Assembly: GCA_937894495.1 (NCBI GenBank)
Contig: CALCRR010000343.1
Coordinates: 1 to 22,377, forward strand
Direction of reading: 5' to 3'
DNA length: 22,377 nt
Origin: an uncultured Ruminococcus sp.
GTDB lineage: Bacteria; Bacillota; Clostridia; Oscillospirales; Ruminococcaceae
Shown: positions 14,128 through 21,958 of the stretch, piece after piece
Layout of the letters: each line of letters opens with the position of its first letter
How positions within the stretch are numbered: the stretch's first letter is position 1
Made by a program: the position numbers and the translations under genes
The notes under the pieces: generated by a model
What the model saw: only the letters and a program-made list of their open reading frames with translations
Told to the model about the DNA's origin: nothing
Database searches by the model: none

Positions 14128-15162
14128 TTGCAGGCTTTTGGGGAGGCGAGGACCATCAAAGGTATAAAGGCTGCGGCTTTAGCAGCTTGCATGGCACTGC
14201 TGCTGGCAGCGTGCAATAATAACGAAAGAGCGCTGAACATAAAGCGCAAGGCGAGTGCCGAGGGGGGCAGTACCGCAGATGTGACCGTCACCGACTCTGA
14301 TACCTCAGAGAGCATTGAGGCTGACAGCGCAGATGATGTAAGCTCCCGACAGGAGCCTGCCGCAGAGGTCTCAGCCGAGGTGAGCAGCAAGGCTGACGAA
14401 AGCAAGGCGGAAAAAAAGACTGAAAAGCCTAAAAAGGTCTTTAATGATATCTCCGATTTGGAGGAGCAGATAAACACTGCTGTGGGCAGCTATTACGGCA
14501 GCTGGTCGGTTTATGTAAAGGTGCTGGACAGCGACGCCGAGATCAGCATAAATAACAGGCAGATGTATGCGGCAAGCCTTATCAAGCTCTACGCTATGGC
14601 AGCCGCCTATGAGGAGATAGAGGCAGGCAGCCTTGACGAAGCTGCAATGAACAGCTATCTTGAACCAATGATAACCCAGAGCAGCAACGAGGCTTTCAAC
14701 AGCGTTGTGTGGAAGCTGGGCACCTATTACATATCCAACTGGTGCGGCGAGAACGGCTATGACGACACCATTCAGTGCCACGGGCTTTACCCTGCCAGCA
14801 ATGCCGACGGGCTGCAGGTATATCTGGGCTCGGGCTACAACGTCACCACGGTGGAGGACTGCGGACACCTGCTTGAAAGCATATACAAGGGCGAGTGCGT
14901 TTCGCCAAAGGCGTCAAAGGCTATGCTTGAGCTGCTGCTGGGACAGACCTTCACATGGAAGATACCCGCAGGACTGCCCGAGGGTGTGAAGTGCGCCAAT
15001 AAAACAGGCGAGACAGACGAGGTCTGCCACGACGCAGCCATCGTCTACTCAGAGGGTGCGGATTATGTGCTCACGGTAATGGTCGAAGCAGGCAACGCCT
15101 ATGAGTGTGAAAGCTCGGTGGCAGAGCTTTCGGCTCTGGTCTACAATTATTTCAACAGTTAA
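14128..15162 (+). CDS. Lipoprotein serine hydrolase of the class A beta-lactamase/PBP fold
   Basis: The frame gives up to 344 residues. A lipobox LLLAAC (Cys29 counting from TTG 14128) is followed by an Asp/Ser/Glu-rich linker to about residue 105, so the domain is tethered outside the membrane. The catalytic domain has SLIK (Ser150, Lys153), SSN as the second active-site motif, and KTG in NKTGETD as the third. The omega-loop ExxLN of true class A beta-lactamases is not visible, so a cell-wall or unknown hydrolase is likelier than antibiotic resistance. The start is odd: TTG 14128 has only a weak site, whereas a strong GGGGAGG (14140-14146) sits 8 bp before an in-frame ATC at 14155, which would give a classic short lipoprotein signal. 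Confidence 0.8.
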   Translation: MQAFGEARTIKGIKAAALAACMALLLAACNNNERALNIKRKASAEGGSTADVTVTDSDTSESIEADSADDVSSRQEPAAEVSAEVSSKADESKAEKKTEKPKKVFNDISDLEEQINTAVGSYYGSWSVYVKVLDSDAEISINNRQMYAASLIKLYAMAAAYEEIEAGSLDEAAMNSYLEPMITQSSNEAFNSVVWKLGTYYISNWCGENGYDDTIQCHGLYPASNADGLQVYLGSGYNVTTVEDCGHLLESIYKGECVSPKASKAMLELLLGQTFTWKIPAGLPEGVKCANKTGETDEVCHDAAIVYSEGADYVLTVMVEAGNAYECESSVAELSALVYNYFNS

Positions 15163-15196
15163 AAACAGCAGGGAAAAGTTCACCTGCTGTTTTTTA
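15163..15196. terminator. Bidirectional terminator
   Basis: AAACAGCAGG (15163-15172) pairs with CCTGCTGTTT (15183-15192), followed by T-runs. The A-run on the left gives a U-run on the other strand, so it serves both the serine hydrolase gene and cysE. Confidence 0.88.
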
Positions 15197-15211
15197 TTTA
15201 TACCGCTATCA

Positions 15212-16171
15212 TCAGATAATATAATACCAGTTATCGTCCTGATCCAGCTCCTTGCGCTCAACAGGGTGGGAGGAGTCATAATTGTACCTCAGCTCCTGAC
15301 TCTTTACGCTGACCTTTGCGCCCTCGGGGATAGAGGTGGTTATAAATGCGTTGCCTCCCACTACTACACCCTTGCCCACAACAGTCTCGCCGCCCAGGAT
15401 AGATGCGCCGGAGTAAATGGTGACGTTGTCCATAATGGTGGGGTGGCGCTTTTTGCTTTTCAGCTTCTGTCCGCCCCTGGTGGAGAGCGCACCCAGCGTA
15501 ACGCCCTGATATATCTTAACATTGTTGCCTATCACCGTGGTCTCGCCTATAACTATGCCCGTGCCGTGGTCGATAAAGAAATATTTGCCGATAGTGGTGC
15601 CCGGGTGAATGTCGATACCCGTCTGGCTGTGGGCATACTCGGTCATTATCCTTGGTATCAGCGGCACGCCCAGCACATAAAGCTCGTGAGCAATGCGGCT
15701 GGTGAGTATGGCAAACAGACCCGGGTATGAGAAGATGATCTCATCAGTGCTGTATGCCGCAGGGTCGCCGTCATAGGCAGCCTGTACGTCAGTTTCAATG
15801 TACTCCCTTATCTTGGGTATTTTGTTGAGGAACTTGAATGTCAGCTCCTCAGCAGCCTCGGCTATCTCGCTGTCGTTTTTATCCTTATAGGCAGGCTCGT
15901 ACTTGAGCACTATGGATATCTGCTTGATAAGGTTGTAAATAACGTCCTCCAGCAGCATGGATATGTTGTTCCTGACGGTATACACCTTGTATTTCTTGTT
16001 CCTGAAATATCCCGGGTAGATTATTTTTCTCAGCTTTTCCAGTATGTCGATGACCGCTTCCTTTTCAGGGTGCTCAAAAAGCTTTATCTCGTCAATGGTC
16101 TTTCCTCCGCTGTAGTCCTCCATAAGGTCCTCCACCAGCGAATTTATTTTGCTGTCAATGCTGTCAGCCAT
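15212..16171 (-). CDS. cysE: Serine O-acetyltransferase
   Basis: This enzyme makes O-acetylserine from serine and acetyl-CoA, the first step of cysteine synthesis. It is 319 residues, the longer form found in many anaerobes: an alpha-helical N-terminal region of about 170 residues precedes a left-handed beta-helix of hexapeptide repeats (about 175-290). Diagnostic stretches are HSQTGIDIHPGTTIGKYFFIDHGTGIVIGETTVIG and the acetyl-CoA loop YQGVTLGALSTRGGQ...KKRHPTI. A GGAGGG site lies 6 bp before ATG 16171. It is the second gene of an operon with an ACT-domain gene 34 bp upstream. No O-acetylserine sulfhydrylase gene is in the window. Confidence 0.93.
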   Translation of the reverse strand: MADSIDSKINSLVEDLMEDYSGGKTIDEIKLFEHPEKEAVIDILEKLRKIIYPGYFRNKKYKVYTVRNNISMLLEDVIYNLIKQISIVLKYEPAYKDKNDSEIAEAAEELTFKFLNKIPKIREYIETDVQAAYDGDPAAYSTDEIIFSYPGLFAILTSRIAHELYVLGVPLIPRIMTEYAHSQTGIDIHPGTTIGKYFFIDHGTGIVIGETTVIGNNVKIYQGVTLGALSTRGGQKLKSKKRHPTIMDNVTIYSGASILGGETVVGKGVVVGGNAFITTSIPEGAKVSVKSQELRYNYDSSHPVERKELDQDDNWYYII

Positions 16172-16205
16172 ATTTATCCCTCCGTAAAACTTAGTGTTGC
16201 ACAGC

Positions 16206-16481
16206 TCAATAAAGTGTAACGCTTACAATGCCCTTTATCCTGCCAAGACTGTGCAGCAGCCTGTGGCGCTGTGTTTCATCAAAGGCGATCTCGGCTATGA
16301 ACCGTGAAAGCTGCTCGCCCTTTTCGTTTGAAAAGACCTTTGCATGATGTCCCCTTATATCGCCGCCCGAAGCCGCAATTGCCGATGATATCTCATTCAC
16401 CAGTCCGACCCTGTCGTGAGAGAGTACCTCTACCTTGGCATTGCCTTTAGCGTCAGCCCCACGCTTATCGAATATGTTCAC
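16206..16481 (-). CDS. Stand-alone ACT-domain protein
   Basis: A 91-residue protein, almost all of it one ACT domain: VEVLSHDRVGLVNEISSAIAASGGDI, then SRFIAEIAFDETQRHRLLHSLGRIKGIVSVTLY. ACT domains bind small ligands, often amino acids, and change the activity of partner enzymes; the pattern resembles the C-terminal ACT domain of RelA/SpoT. It starts at GTG 16481 with AGAGG about 10 bp upstream. Being first in an operon with cysE suggests a role tied to serine or cysteine, but that is inference from position. Confidence 0.8.
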   Translation of the reverse strand: MNIFDKRGADAKGNAKVEVLSHDRVGLVNEISSAIAASGGDIRGHHAKVFSNEKGEQLSRFIAEIAFDETQRHRLLHSLGRIKGIVSVTLY

Positions 16482-16545
16482 AGCAGTTCACCTCTTTAAA
16501 ATAATATTAATCACATCAAATTAGTATGCTTTTGATATTTATAAC

Positions 16546-16574
16546 ATTATACTATATTTGCACTCAAATGTCAA
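16546..16574 (-). promoter_or_regulatory. Promoter of the ACT-cysE operon
   Basis: On the minus strand TTGACA (16574-16569), 17 bp, TATAAT (16551-16546): a perfect consensus. It is divergent from the birA promoter 45 bp away. Confidence 0.88.
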
Positions 16575-16618
16575 CACATTTTGGAATATTTTATTGTATA
16601 CCATTTTATAAAAAGTGG

Positions 16619-16647
16619 TTGACAATTATGTTTGTTTGTGGTATACT
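16619..16647 (+). promoter_or_regulatory. Promoter of birA with flanking inverted repeat
   Basis: TTGACA (16619-16624), 17 bp, TATACT (16642-16647). The octamer GTATACCA (16596-16603) and its complement TGGTATAC (16639-16646, overlapping the -10) bracket the -35, a possible operator for a dimeric repressor. A leader hairpin of GCAGTCTCTT with AAGAGATCTGC lies at about 16664-16704. Confidence 0.75.
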
Positions 16648-16736
16648 GTTAAAGTAATATTTTGCAGTCTCTTTCCTCGCCGCAGTGGGGGAGAAGAGAT
16701 CTGCACAATTGGCTGAAATATTTGGGAGGTACGAAA

Positions 16737-17711
16737 ATGTCGGTAAAAGACAGGCTCATAGCACTGTTTGAGAACAACAGGGGAGAGTATCTTTCGGGGG
16801 CGAGGATAGCCGCTGAGCTTGACTGCACAAGGGGTGCGGTCTGGAAGGCTGTGAAGTCGCTGCAGGAGGAGGGCTACAGCATTTCTGCGGTGACAAACAA
16901 GGGCTATTGCCTTGATGAGAGCACCGATGTGCTTTCTAAGGCAGGCATAGAGAAATATCTAAAAGGGGGCGAGGGGCTAGACCTGCAGGTATTCAGGGTG
17001 GTGGACTCTACCAACACCGTTATAAGAGACCTTGCCAACAACGGCGCAAAGGAGGGCACTGCCGCAATATCGGGCGAGCAGACCAAGGGCAGGGGCAGGC
17101 TTGGCAGAAGCTTTTACTCCCCCTCAGACACGGGGCTTTATCTCAGCATTCTTATCCGCCCCGAAATGTCAGCCGCCGATGCGGTGAAGATAACCACGGC
17201 TGCGGCGGTGGCGGTGGCTGAGGCGATAGAGCAGGTGTCGTCACGCAGGACAGATATAAAGTGGGTGAACGATGTTTATATCGACTCAAAAAAGGTCTGC
17301 GGCATACTCACCGAGGCGCAGTTCAACATCGAAAACGGCGGACTTGAATATGCGGTGGTGGGTATTGGCATTAACGCCTATGAGCCTCGGGGCGGTTTTC
17401 CCGATGAGATAAGGGATATTGCAGGGGCAGTGCTCGATAAGCCCATTGCGGATATGAGAAACCGCCTGGCGGCAGAGGTGCTGGCACGATTTATGAGGTA
17501 CTATAAAGAGCTGGGCGAAAGCACCTTCCTTGAGAGCTACCGCCAAAGGCTGATGTGGCGGCAGGAAAAAATAAATATCATAAACGGCAGCACAGTCACC
17601 CCTGCGGTCATGTTAGATGTTGACAGCAGCTGCCGATTAAAGGTAAGGCTGGAAAACGGCGAGGAAAAACTAATATCCAGCGGCGAGATAAGCATAAGAC
17701 ATGCACAGTAG
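16737..17711 (+). CDS. birA: Bifunctional biotin--[acetyl-CoA carboxylase] ligase / biotin repressor
   Basis: The product is 324 residues. ATG 16737 follows GGGAGG with good spacing; the frame extends upstream to 16662 but that part is leader. Residues 1-60 form a winged helix-turn-helix (LSGARIAAELDCTRGAVWKAVKSLQEEGY), so it is the DNA-binding class of BirA. The ligase domain follows with GEQTKGRGRLGRSF (biotinyl-AMP loop, near 113-125), LYLSILIRP and DIKWVNDVYIDSKKVCGILTE. It attaches biotin to carboxylase carrier proteins and, when loaded, represses biotin genes. bioY lies 323 bp downstream. I did not find a classic GTTAAC-type BirA operator in front of either gene. Confidence 0.94.
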   Translation: MSVKDRLIALFENNRGEYLSGARIAAELDCTRGAVWKAVKSLQEEGYSISAVTNKGYCLDESTDVLSKAGIEKYLKGGEGLDLQVFRVVDSTNTVIRDLANNGAKEGTAAISGEQTKGRGRLGRSFYSPSDTGLYLSILIRPEMSAADAVKITTAAAVAVAEAIEQVSSRRTDIKWVNDVYIDSKKVCGILTEAQFNIENGGLEYAVVGIGINAYEPRGGFPDEIRDIAGAVLDKPIADMRNRLAAEVLARFMRYYKELGESTFLESYRQRLMWRQEKINIINGSTVTPAVMLDVDSSCRLKVRLENGEEKLISSGEISIRHAQ

Positions 17712-17717
17712 ACCCTA

Positions 17718-17991
17718 AGGCGATAATTTACCATACCGTCAGCAGGCTTTACCGGGGAAAACCTTTCTGAAGAAAGGTTATTCCCCAGACCACTTTCCAA
17801 AGACTTTTAATTCTTTTTGTCGAGGGGGCAAGACTTCCTTCAATCTACTTTGTAAATTATCACAGCTCACTATGTAATCAAAACTTATGCCCCCTCGCCA
17901 AAAAGAACCGGAAGTTTCAGGAAGGGGGGTACACCCTTTTTCAAAAGGTCTCCCCCAATAGACTCTGCTGATAGTACGATAAACTATCACT
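17718..17991. repeat. Long imperfect inverted repeat, MITE-like, between birA and bioY
   Basis: The two arms, about 110 bp each, are imperfect complements. The left arm reads GATAATTTACC..CCGTCAGCAG (17722-17745) and then a hairpin GGGGAA-AACCTTTC (17754-17767) with GAAAGGTT-A-TTCCCC. The right arm, read in reverse, gives GATAGTTTATC..TATCAGCAG, then GGGGGAGACCTTT, and both contain TTCTTTTTG.CGAGGGGGCA. About 45 bp of unpaired sequence lies at the centre. TA dinucleotides at 17716-17717 and 17992-17993 could be a target duplication. It fills nearly the whole 323-bp gap. Confidence 0.7.
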
Positions 17992-18034
17992 TACAGGATA
18001 AACATCATATCATATAAAAAGGACGGTAATAAAA

Positions 18035-18634
18035 ATGGCATCAACAGCTATCAACAAAAAGACAAACTCACAGAAGCTGCTTACACTTACGCTTTGCGCA
18101 CTGTTTGCTGCGCTGACGGCGGTGGGGGCTTTCATAAAAATACCAATACCCCACCTGCCCATAACCTTGCAAAGCTTTTTTGCAATGCTGGCAGGTCTGC
18201 TGCTTGGGGGCGAGCTGGGGGCGGTCAGCGTAGGCACCTATGTGGCGCTGGGACTTCTGGGAGTACCTGTTTTCACTGAGGGCGGCGGAATATCCTACGT
18301 ATTAAAGCCCAGCTTCGGCTACCTTGTGGCATTTGTGATAGGCGCTTACATCACGGGAAAGATAGCCAATGCGGTGAGCGACCCCTCCTTTGCAAGGATA
18401 CTTATCGCCAACTTTGCGGGTCTGGCGGTGATATATTTTATAGGTATGCTTTATTTCTACCTTGCCATGAACCTCTGGGTCGGCGGTGACGGGCTTAGTG
18501 TCAGCAGGCTTTTTGCGCTGTGCTTTGTCCCTGTTATCCCGGGAGATATACTAAAGTGCATACTTGCGGCAGTGCTGGCGGTCAGGCTGATACCCCTGAC
18601 AAAGAGATACAGGATAGAGATAAACAGAAAGTAA
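18035..18634 (+). CDS. bioY: Biotin transporter BioY (ECF S-component)
   Basis: BioY is the membrane substrate-binding component that takes up biotin, usually with shared ECF energising proteins, which are not in this window. It is 199 residues with about six hydrophobic segments. Family stretches are LCALFAALTAVGAFIKIPIPHLPITLQSFFAMLAGLLLGGELGAVSVGTYVALGLLGVPVF and KPSFGYLVAF, with the C-terminal PGDILKCILAAVLA. ATG 18035 follows an AAAGGA at about 18017-18022. Its pairing with birA, whose product senses biotin status, supports the call. No strong promoter could be placed after the inverted repeat. Confidence 0.94.
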   Translation: MASTAINKKTNSQKLLTLTLCALFAALTAVGAFIKIPIPHLPITLQSFFAMLAGLLLGGELGAVSVGTYVALGLLGVPVFTEGGGISYVLKPSFGYLVAFVIGAYITGKIANAVSDPSFARILIANFAGLAVIYFIGMLYFYLAMNLWVGGDGLSVSRLFALCFVPVIPGDILKCILAAVLAVRLIPLTKRYRIEINRK

Positions 18635-18643
18635 CAAAAAAAC

Positions 18644-18683
18644 AGCTCCACCCTCATTCACATGATCGAATGAGGGTGGAGCT
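18644..18683. terminator. Bidirectional terminator between bioY and the ABC transporter gene
   Basis: A perfect 16-bp stem (18644-18659 with 18668-18683) with an 8-nt loop lies between the convergent stop codons. A TTTATATT run follows on the plus strand and the preceding A-run gives U on the minus strand. Confidence 0.9.
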
Positions 18684-18703
18684 TTATATTACAAGGAAAT
18701 TTA

Positions 18704-21697
18704 TCATTCTGTCCTCAGTGCGATAACGGGGTCCTTCTTAGCCGCTATCTTAGAGGGGAACAGACCTGCGATCATTGTAAGACCAACGCTTATAACTATC
18801 AGTATGACAGCCGCAGCAACAGGTATCTGCGCCCTCATGGGGACATCTGTCAGGTGTGCGATAATGGCGTTTATCGGCTTGGTCAGCAGGTAGGATATGC
18901 CTATACCCAGCACGCCTGCCACAAAACCCACGATAGCCGTTTCTGCATTGAACACTCTGGAGATATCCTTCTTTGAAGCACCGATACTTCTGAGTATACC
19001 GATCTCCTTTGTCCTCTCCAGTACAGAGATGTAGGTGATAATGCCTATCATTATCGAAGATACCACCAGCGAGATAGCCACAAATGCAATGAGCACATAG
19101 CTTATTGCGTCGATGATAGATGTTACCGATGACATCATAAGTCCCACAACATCGGTGTATTCTATCTTGTCAGCATCAGCAGCGGTGTCGTTGTATTCAT
19201 CAATAATGTTGATTATCTCTTCCTTTGAGGCAAAATCCTTGGGGAAGATATTTATGCTGTTGGGCTTTTCAACAGTGGCATAGCCCAGCTTCTGCATATT
19301 CTCTTCATAGCTTGATGAAGAATATTTGCCGCTGTTTGCAAGTGCCTGGGTGTTGGTTTCAGCCTGCTCTGCCAGCATCTGCTGCATAAGCTCCATCTGC
19401 TCGTCGGTGAGAGAGGCGATGTATGCCTTCTGTGTGTCGGTAAGGCTGTTCATAAAGTCGCCGTCGCCTGACATCATTGAGTTCATATCAAGTCCCGACA
19501 TTGCGCCCATGCCCATATCTGTCAGCTGTGACGGGTCTGAAACTCCGCCCTCTTCCATAAGGGCTGCCAGCTCTTCCTCAGTCATTCCCTCGGGGAGCTC
19601 CATGCCCTCGGGCATCATTGCGCCCTGCTGTGCGGACATATACGCTGCGACCTCTTCCTCGGTCATGCCCTCAGGTATCTCGCCTGCGGTTATAGCTGCC
19701 AGCTGCTCTTCTGTGAGCTGGGGCGGTGATGTGAGGGTGCTGTCCTCAGAGGCAGCCTCGGCAGGGGTGGTCTCCCCGTCCTGCTGCTCCTCGTCATCAG
19801 TGTCCTCGTCGGTCTTGAATTTAAGTCCGCTGAGCACGTCGATATCGGGGTTATCCAGCTGGTCCTTAACGACCTCGCTGTTCTCCACAAGACCCAGAAG
19901 GTATGTCATAAGCTCATGCTTGTAGCCTATGCCGCCCTGGATAGAGGTAGCTGCTGCGTCCTCGTTAGGTCTTAAAATACCTACGACCTCGATCTCAAGA
20001 CCCTTGTTGACCAGATCGACCATGTAGTCCTCGTCGTCTCTCATATCCTCCCACACGCCGTCTGTTTTCTTGTAAAAGTCAGGTGTGGTCACCAGCTTGT
20101 ATTTAAGATCGAGCAGCTCCTCGTAGGTGTATGAATGCTGCTCGCTGGAAATTTTGATCTCTTCTCCTGCAATGGCACGTCTGACAATGCCGTTTATCTC
20201 GCTCGGGTCGAGTATGCCCAGAGAGTAGAGTATGTAGTCGTTTATCTCATTGTTCTTGTCGATGATGAGAACTACCTCGTTGAACTTCTCGGGCATTCTG
20301 CCTGCCACGATGTCATACTGGGACTTCATGAGATCATCATTGTTTATCATCTCGGTCCATACATCTGTGCCGCCCATGCTGCCGCCCATAGACATACCCA
20401 TCATCTGTGTTTCCGAAAGATAGCCCATATCCAGCAGCACCTGAGAGGGGTTCACCTGAAAAGCGCCCTCTGAGGTATCAGCCTTGAATACGTTGAGGGT
20501 GGTGGAGTAGCCATACTGTATATCGGTGGTGTACTTGCCTATCTTATCGTTATTGTCAAGGAACTTCTTGAACTTTTCAAGGTTGTTCACCTTTGTTTCC
20601 TGCATAAGAGTGTTTATCATATCCCCCATCTGGTTCTGTGAATACACCTTATCCATATCGTGCTTGCCTGCCTTGTCACGGCTCTCAGCCATTGTGTTCA
20701 TTATCTCGCCTATGCTGGCAGTGGTCTCCTGTATCTGCAGGGGGTAGGTGGAAAGGGTATCCGACTGCACCTGGTCTATGTATATCTGCACGCCGTTTGA
20801 GATAGAAAGTATCAGCGCGATGCCGATGATACCGATAGAGCCTGCGAATGAGGTCAGCAGAGTTCTTGCCTTTTTGGTGAGCAGGTTGTTCTTGCTGAGA
20901 GACAGCGCAGTGAGAAAGCTCATGGAGGTCTTTAGCTTTTTGCGCTCCTTCTTAGCCTGCTTTTTCTCCTCACGGCTCATTTCCTTTTCGGGCTTTTTGA
21001 TGGGCTCCACCACGTTTTTGTCGTAAGGGTCAGAGTCATCTGTCACCTTGCCGTCCAGCAGCTTGATTATTCTTGAAGAATACTGGTTAGCAAGGTCGGG
21101 GTTGTGTGTTACCATTATAATGAGCTTATCCTTGGATATGCTCTTTAATATCTCCATTATCTGCACGCTGGTCTCGGTATCCAGCGCACCTGTGGGCTCG
21201 TCTGCCAGCAGGATATCGGGGTTGTTTACCAGCGCTCTGGCAATGGCAACTCTCTGCATCTGTCCGCCCGACATCTGGTTGGGCTTTTTGTTCAGCTGGT
21301 CGCCCAGACCCACCTGAGTAAGAGCATCTATCGCTCTCTTTTTTCTCTCTGATTTTGATACGCCCGAAAGGGTCAGCGCAAGCTCAACATTGGCAAGCAC
21401 CGTCTGGTGGGGTATCAGGTTGTAGCTCTGGAACACAAAGCCTATGGAGTGGTTTCTGTAGGAGTCCCAGTCAGCGTCCTTGAAATCCTTTGTGGACTTG
21501 CCGTTGATAGTCAGGTCGCCGTCGGTATACCTGTCAAGACCGCCGATTATGTTAAGCAGCGTGGTCTTGCCGCAGCCCGACTGACCTAAGATAGAAACGA
21601 ACTCGTTCTCACGGAACTCAATACTGACGCCCCTGAGTGCGTTTACCGTAGTATCGCCTACGATATAGTCCTTAGTGATGTTTTTCAAACTAAGCAC
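18704..21697 (-). CDS. MacB-like ABC transporter, fused ATPase and permease, with Met/Glu-rich insert
   Basis: About 997 residues from GTG 21697. I prefer this start because AAGAAGG lies 11 bp upstream and MLSLKNITKDY is the usual family start; the in-frame ATG 21763 coincides with the predicted transcription start and a hairpin lies between them. The ATPase comes first: Walker A GQSGCGKT (about 38-45), signature MSGGQMQ (about 142-148), Walker B ILLADEP (about 162-168), His198. A first membrane helix (about 285-308) is followed by a large extracellular region and three C-terminal helices with the FtsX/MacB motif ERTKEIGILRSIGASKKDI. MacB-type exporters work by mechanotransmission and often handle peptides, antibiotics or lipoproteins. 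Residues about 627-755 are an unusual Asp/Glu/Met-rich insert with repeated PEGMTEEE and LT.EQ units. Confidence 0.9.
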   Translation of the reverse strand: MLSLKNITKDYIVGDTTVNALRGVSIEFRENEFVSILGQSGCGKTTLLNIIGGLDRYTDGDLTINGKSTKDFKDADWDSYRNHSIGFVFQSYNLIPHQTVLANVELALTLSGVSKSERKKRAIDALTQVGLGDQLNKKPNQMSGGQMQRVAIARALVNNPDILLADEPTGALDTETSVQIMEILKSISKDKLIIMVTHNPDLANQYSSRIIKLLDGKVTDDSDPYDKNVVEPIKKPEKEMSREEKKQAKKERKKLKTSMSFLTALSLSKNNLLTKKARTLLTSFAGSIGIIGIALILSISNGVQIYIDQVQSDTLSTYPLQIQETTASIGEIMNTMAESRDKAGKHDMDKVYSQNQMGDMINTLMQETKVNNLEKFKKFLDNNDKIGKYTTDIQYGYSTTLNVFKADTSEGAFQVNPSQVLLDMGYLSETQMMGMSMGGSMGGTDVWTEMINNDDLMKSQYDIVAGRMPEKFNEVVLIIDKNNEINDYILYSLGILDPSEINGIVRRAIAGEEIKISSEQHSYTYEELLDLKYKLVTTPDFYKKTDGVWEDMRDDEDYMVDLVNKGLEIEVVGILRPNEDAAATSIQGGIGYKHELMTYLLGLVENSEVVKDQLDNPDIDVLSGLKFKTDEDTDDEEQQDGETTPAEAASEDSTLTSPPQLTEEQLAAITAGEIPEGMTEEEVAAYMSAQQGAMMPEGMELPEGMTEEELAALMEEGGVSDPSQLTDMGMGAMSGLDMNSMMSGDGDFMNSLTDTQKAYIASLTDEQMELMQQMLAEQAETNTQALANSGKYSSSSYEENMQKLGYATVEKPNSINIFPKDFASKEEIINIIDEYNDTAADADKIEYTDVVGLMMSSVTSIIDAISYVLIAFVAISLVVSSIMIGIITYISVLERTKEIGILRSIGASKKDISRVFNAETAIVGFVAGVLGIGISYLLTKPINAIIAHLTDVPMRAQIPVAAAVILIVISVGLTMIAGLFPSKIAAKKDPVIALRTE

Positions 21698-21730
21698 CTG
21701 TAAGGTCACCTTCTTTTCATGTTTTCTCTC

Positions 21731-21748
21731 AGGCAGAATACTTCTGCC
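21731..21748 (-). other. Leader hairpin of the ABC transporter gene
   Basis: GGCAGAA and TTCTGCC form a perfect 7-bp stem with a 3-nt loop at 21732-21748, between the -10 candidate (TATAAT, 21776-21771 on the minus strand, with a poor -35) and the chosen GTG start. It supports this stretch being leader rather than coding. Confidence 0.5.
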
Positions 21749-21837
21749 CGTACTTTTTATCATATCAGGTATTATATACCGCTAATATAAACTTAATTTA
21801 AACAAAGCAGCATAAAAGTCAGCCTTAGCTGATTTTT

Positions 21838-21851
21838 AGAAAACGTTTGAA
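21838..21851. promoter_or_regulatory. AGAAAACGTTT operator-like site upstream of xfp
   Basis: AGAAAACGTTTGAA repeats the 11-base core found before the esterase gene at 163-173. It lies about 35 bp upstream of the phosphoketolase -35, in the divergent region shared with the ABC transporter gene. Confidence 0.35.
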
Positions 21852-21884
21852 TGTAAAAAAATCATCAATTTTCAAATTATGATA

Positions 21885-21913
21885 TTGAAATAAACAGACG
21901 AATATGGTATAAT
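21885..21913 (+). promoter_or_regulatory. Promoter of the phosphoketolase gene
   Basis: TTGAAA (21885-21890), 17 bp, TATAAT (21908-21913): five of six and six of six consensus bases. Confidence 0.82.
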
Positions 21914-21921
21914 TTAAACCG

Positions 21922-21935
21922 TGAAAACGATTACT
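21922..21935. promoter_or_regulatory. cre-like site overlapping the transcription start of xfp
   Basis: TGAAAACGATTACT matches the CcpA cre consensus TGWNANCGNTNWCA at every specified position but the last. It starts 9 bp after the -10, where CcpA binding typically represses. Regulation by carbon status is inferred. Confidence 0.55.
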
Positions 21936-21958
21936 GATTTTTTACAGGAGGTATGAAA

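Noticed and set aside
14128..15162. Class A beta-lactamase (antibiotic resistance)
   Set aside because: SxxK, SxN and KTG are present but the omega-loop ExxLN motif is not seen, and the protein is a lipoprotein with a long linker; called only a serine hydrolase.
15101..15730. A 209-codon plus-strand frame overlapping two genes
   Set aside because: It runs through the end of the serine hydrolase gene, a terminator and the antisense of cysE.
17778..17990. A 70-codon minus-strand frame
   Set aside because: It lies entirely inside the birA-bioY inverted repeat; its sequence is dictated by the repeat arms.
17992..18034. A BirA operator or riboswitch directly before bioY
   Set aside because: No GTTAAC-type inverted repeat and no known riboswitch motif could be found in this short stretch.
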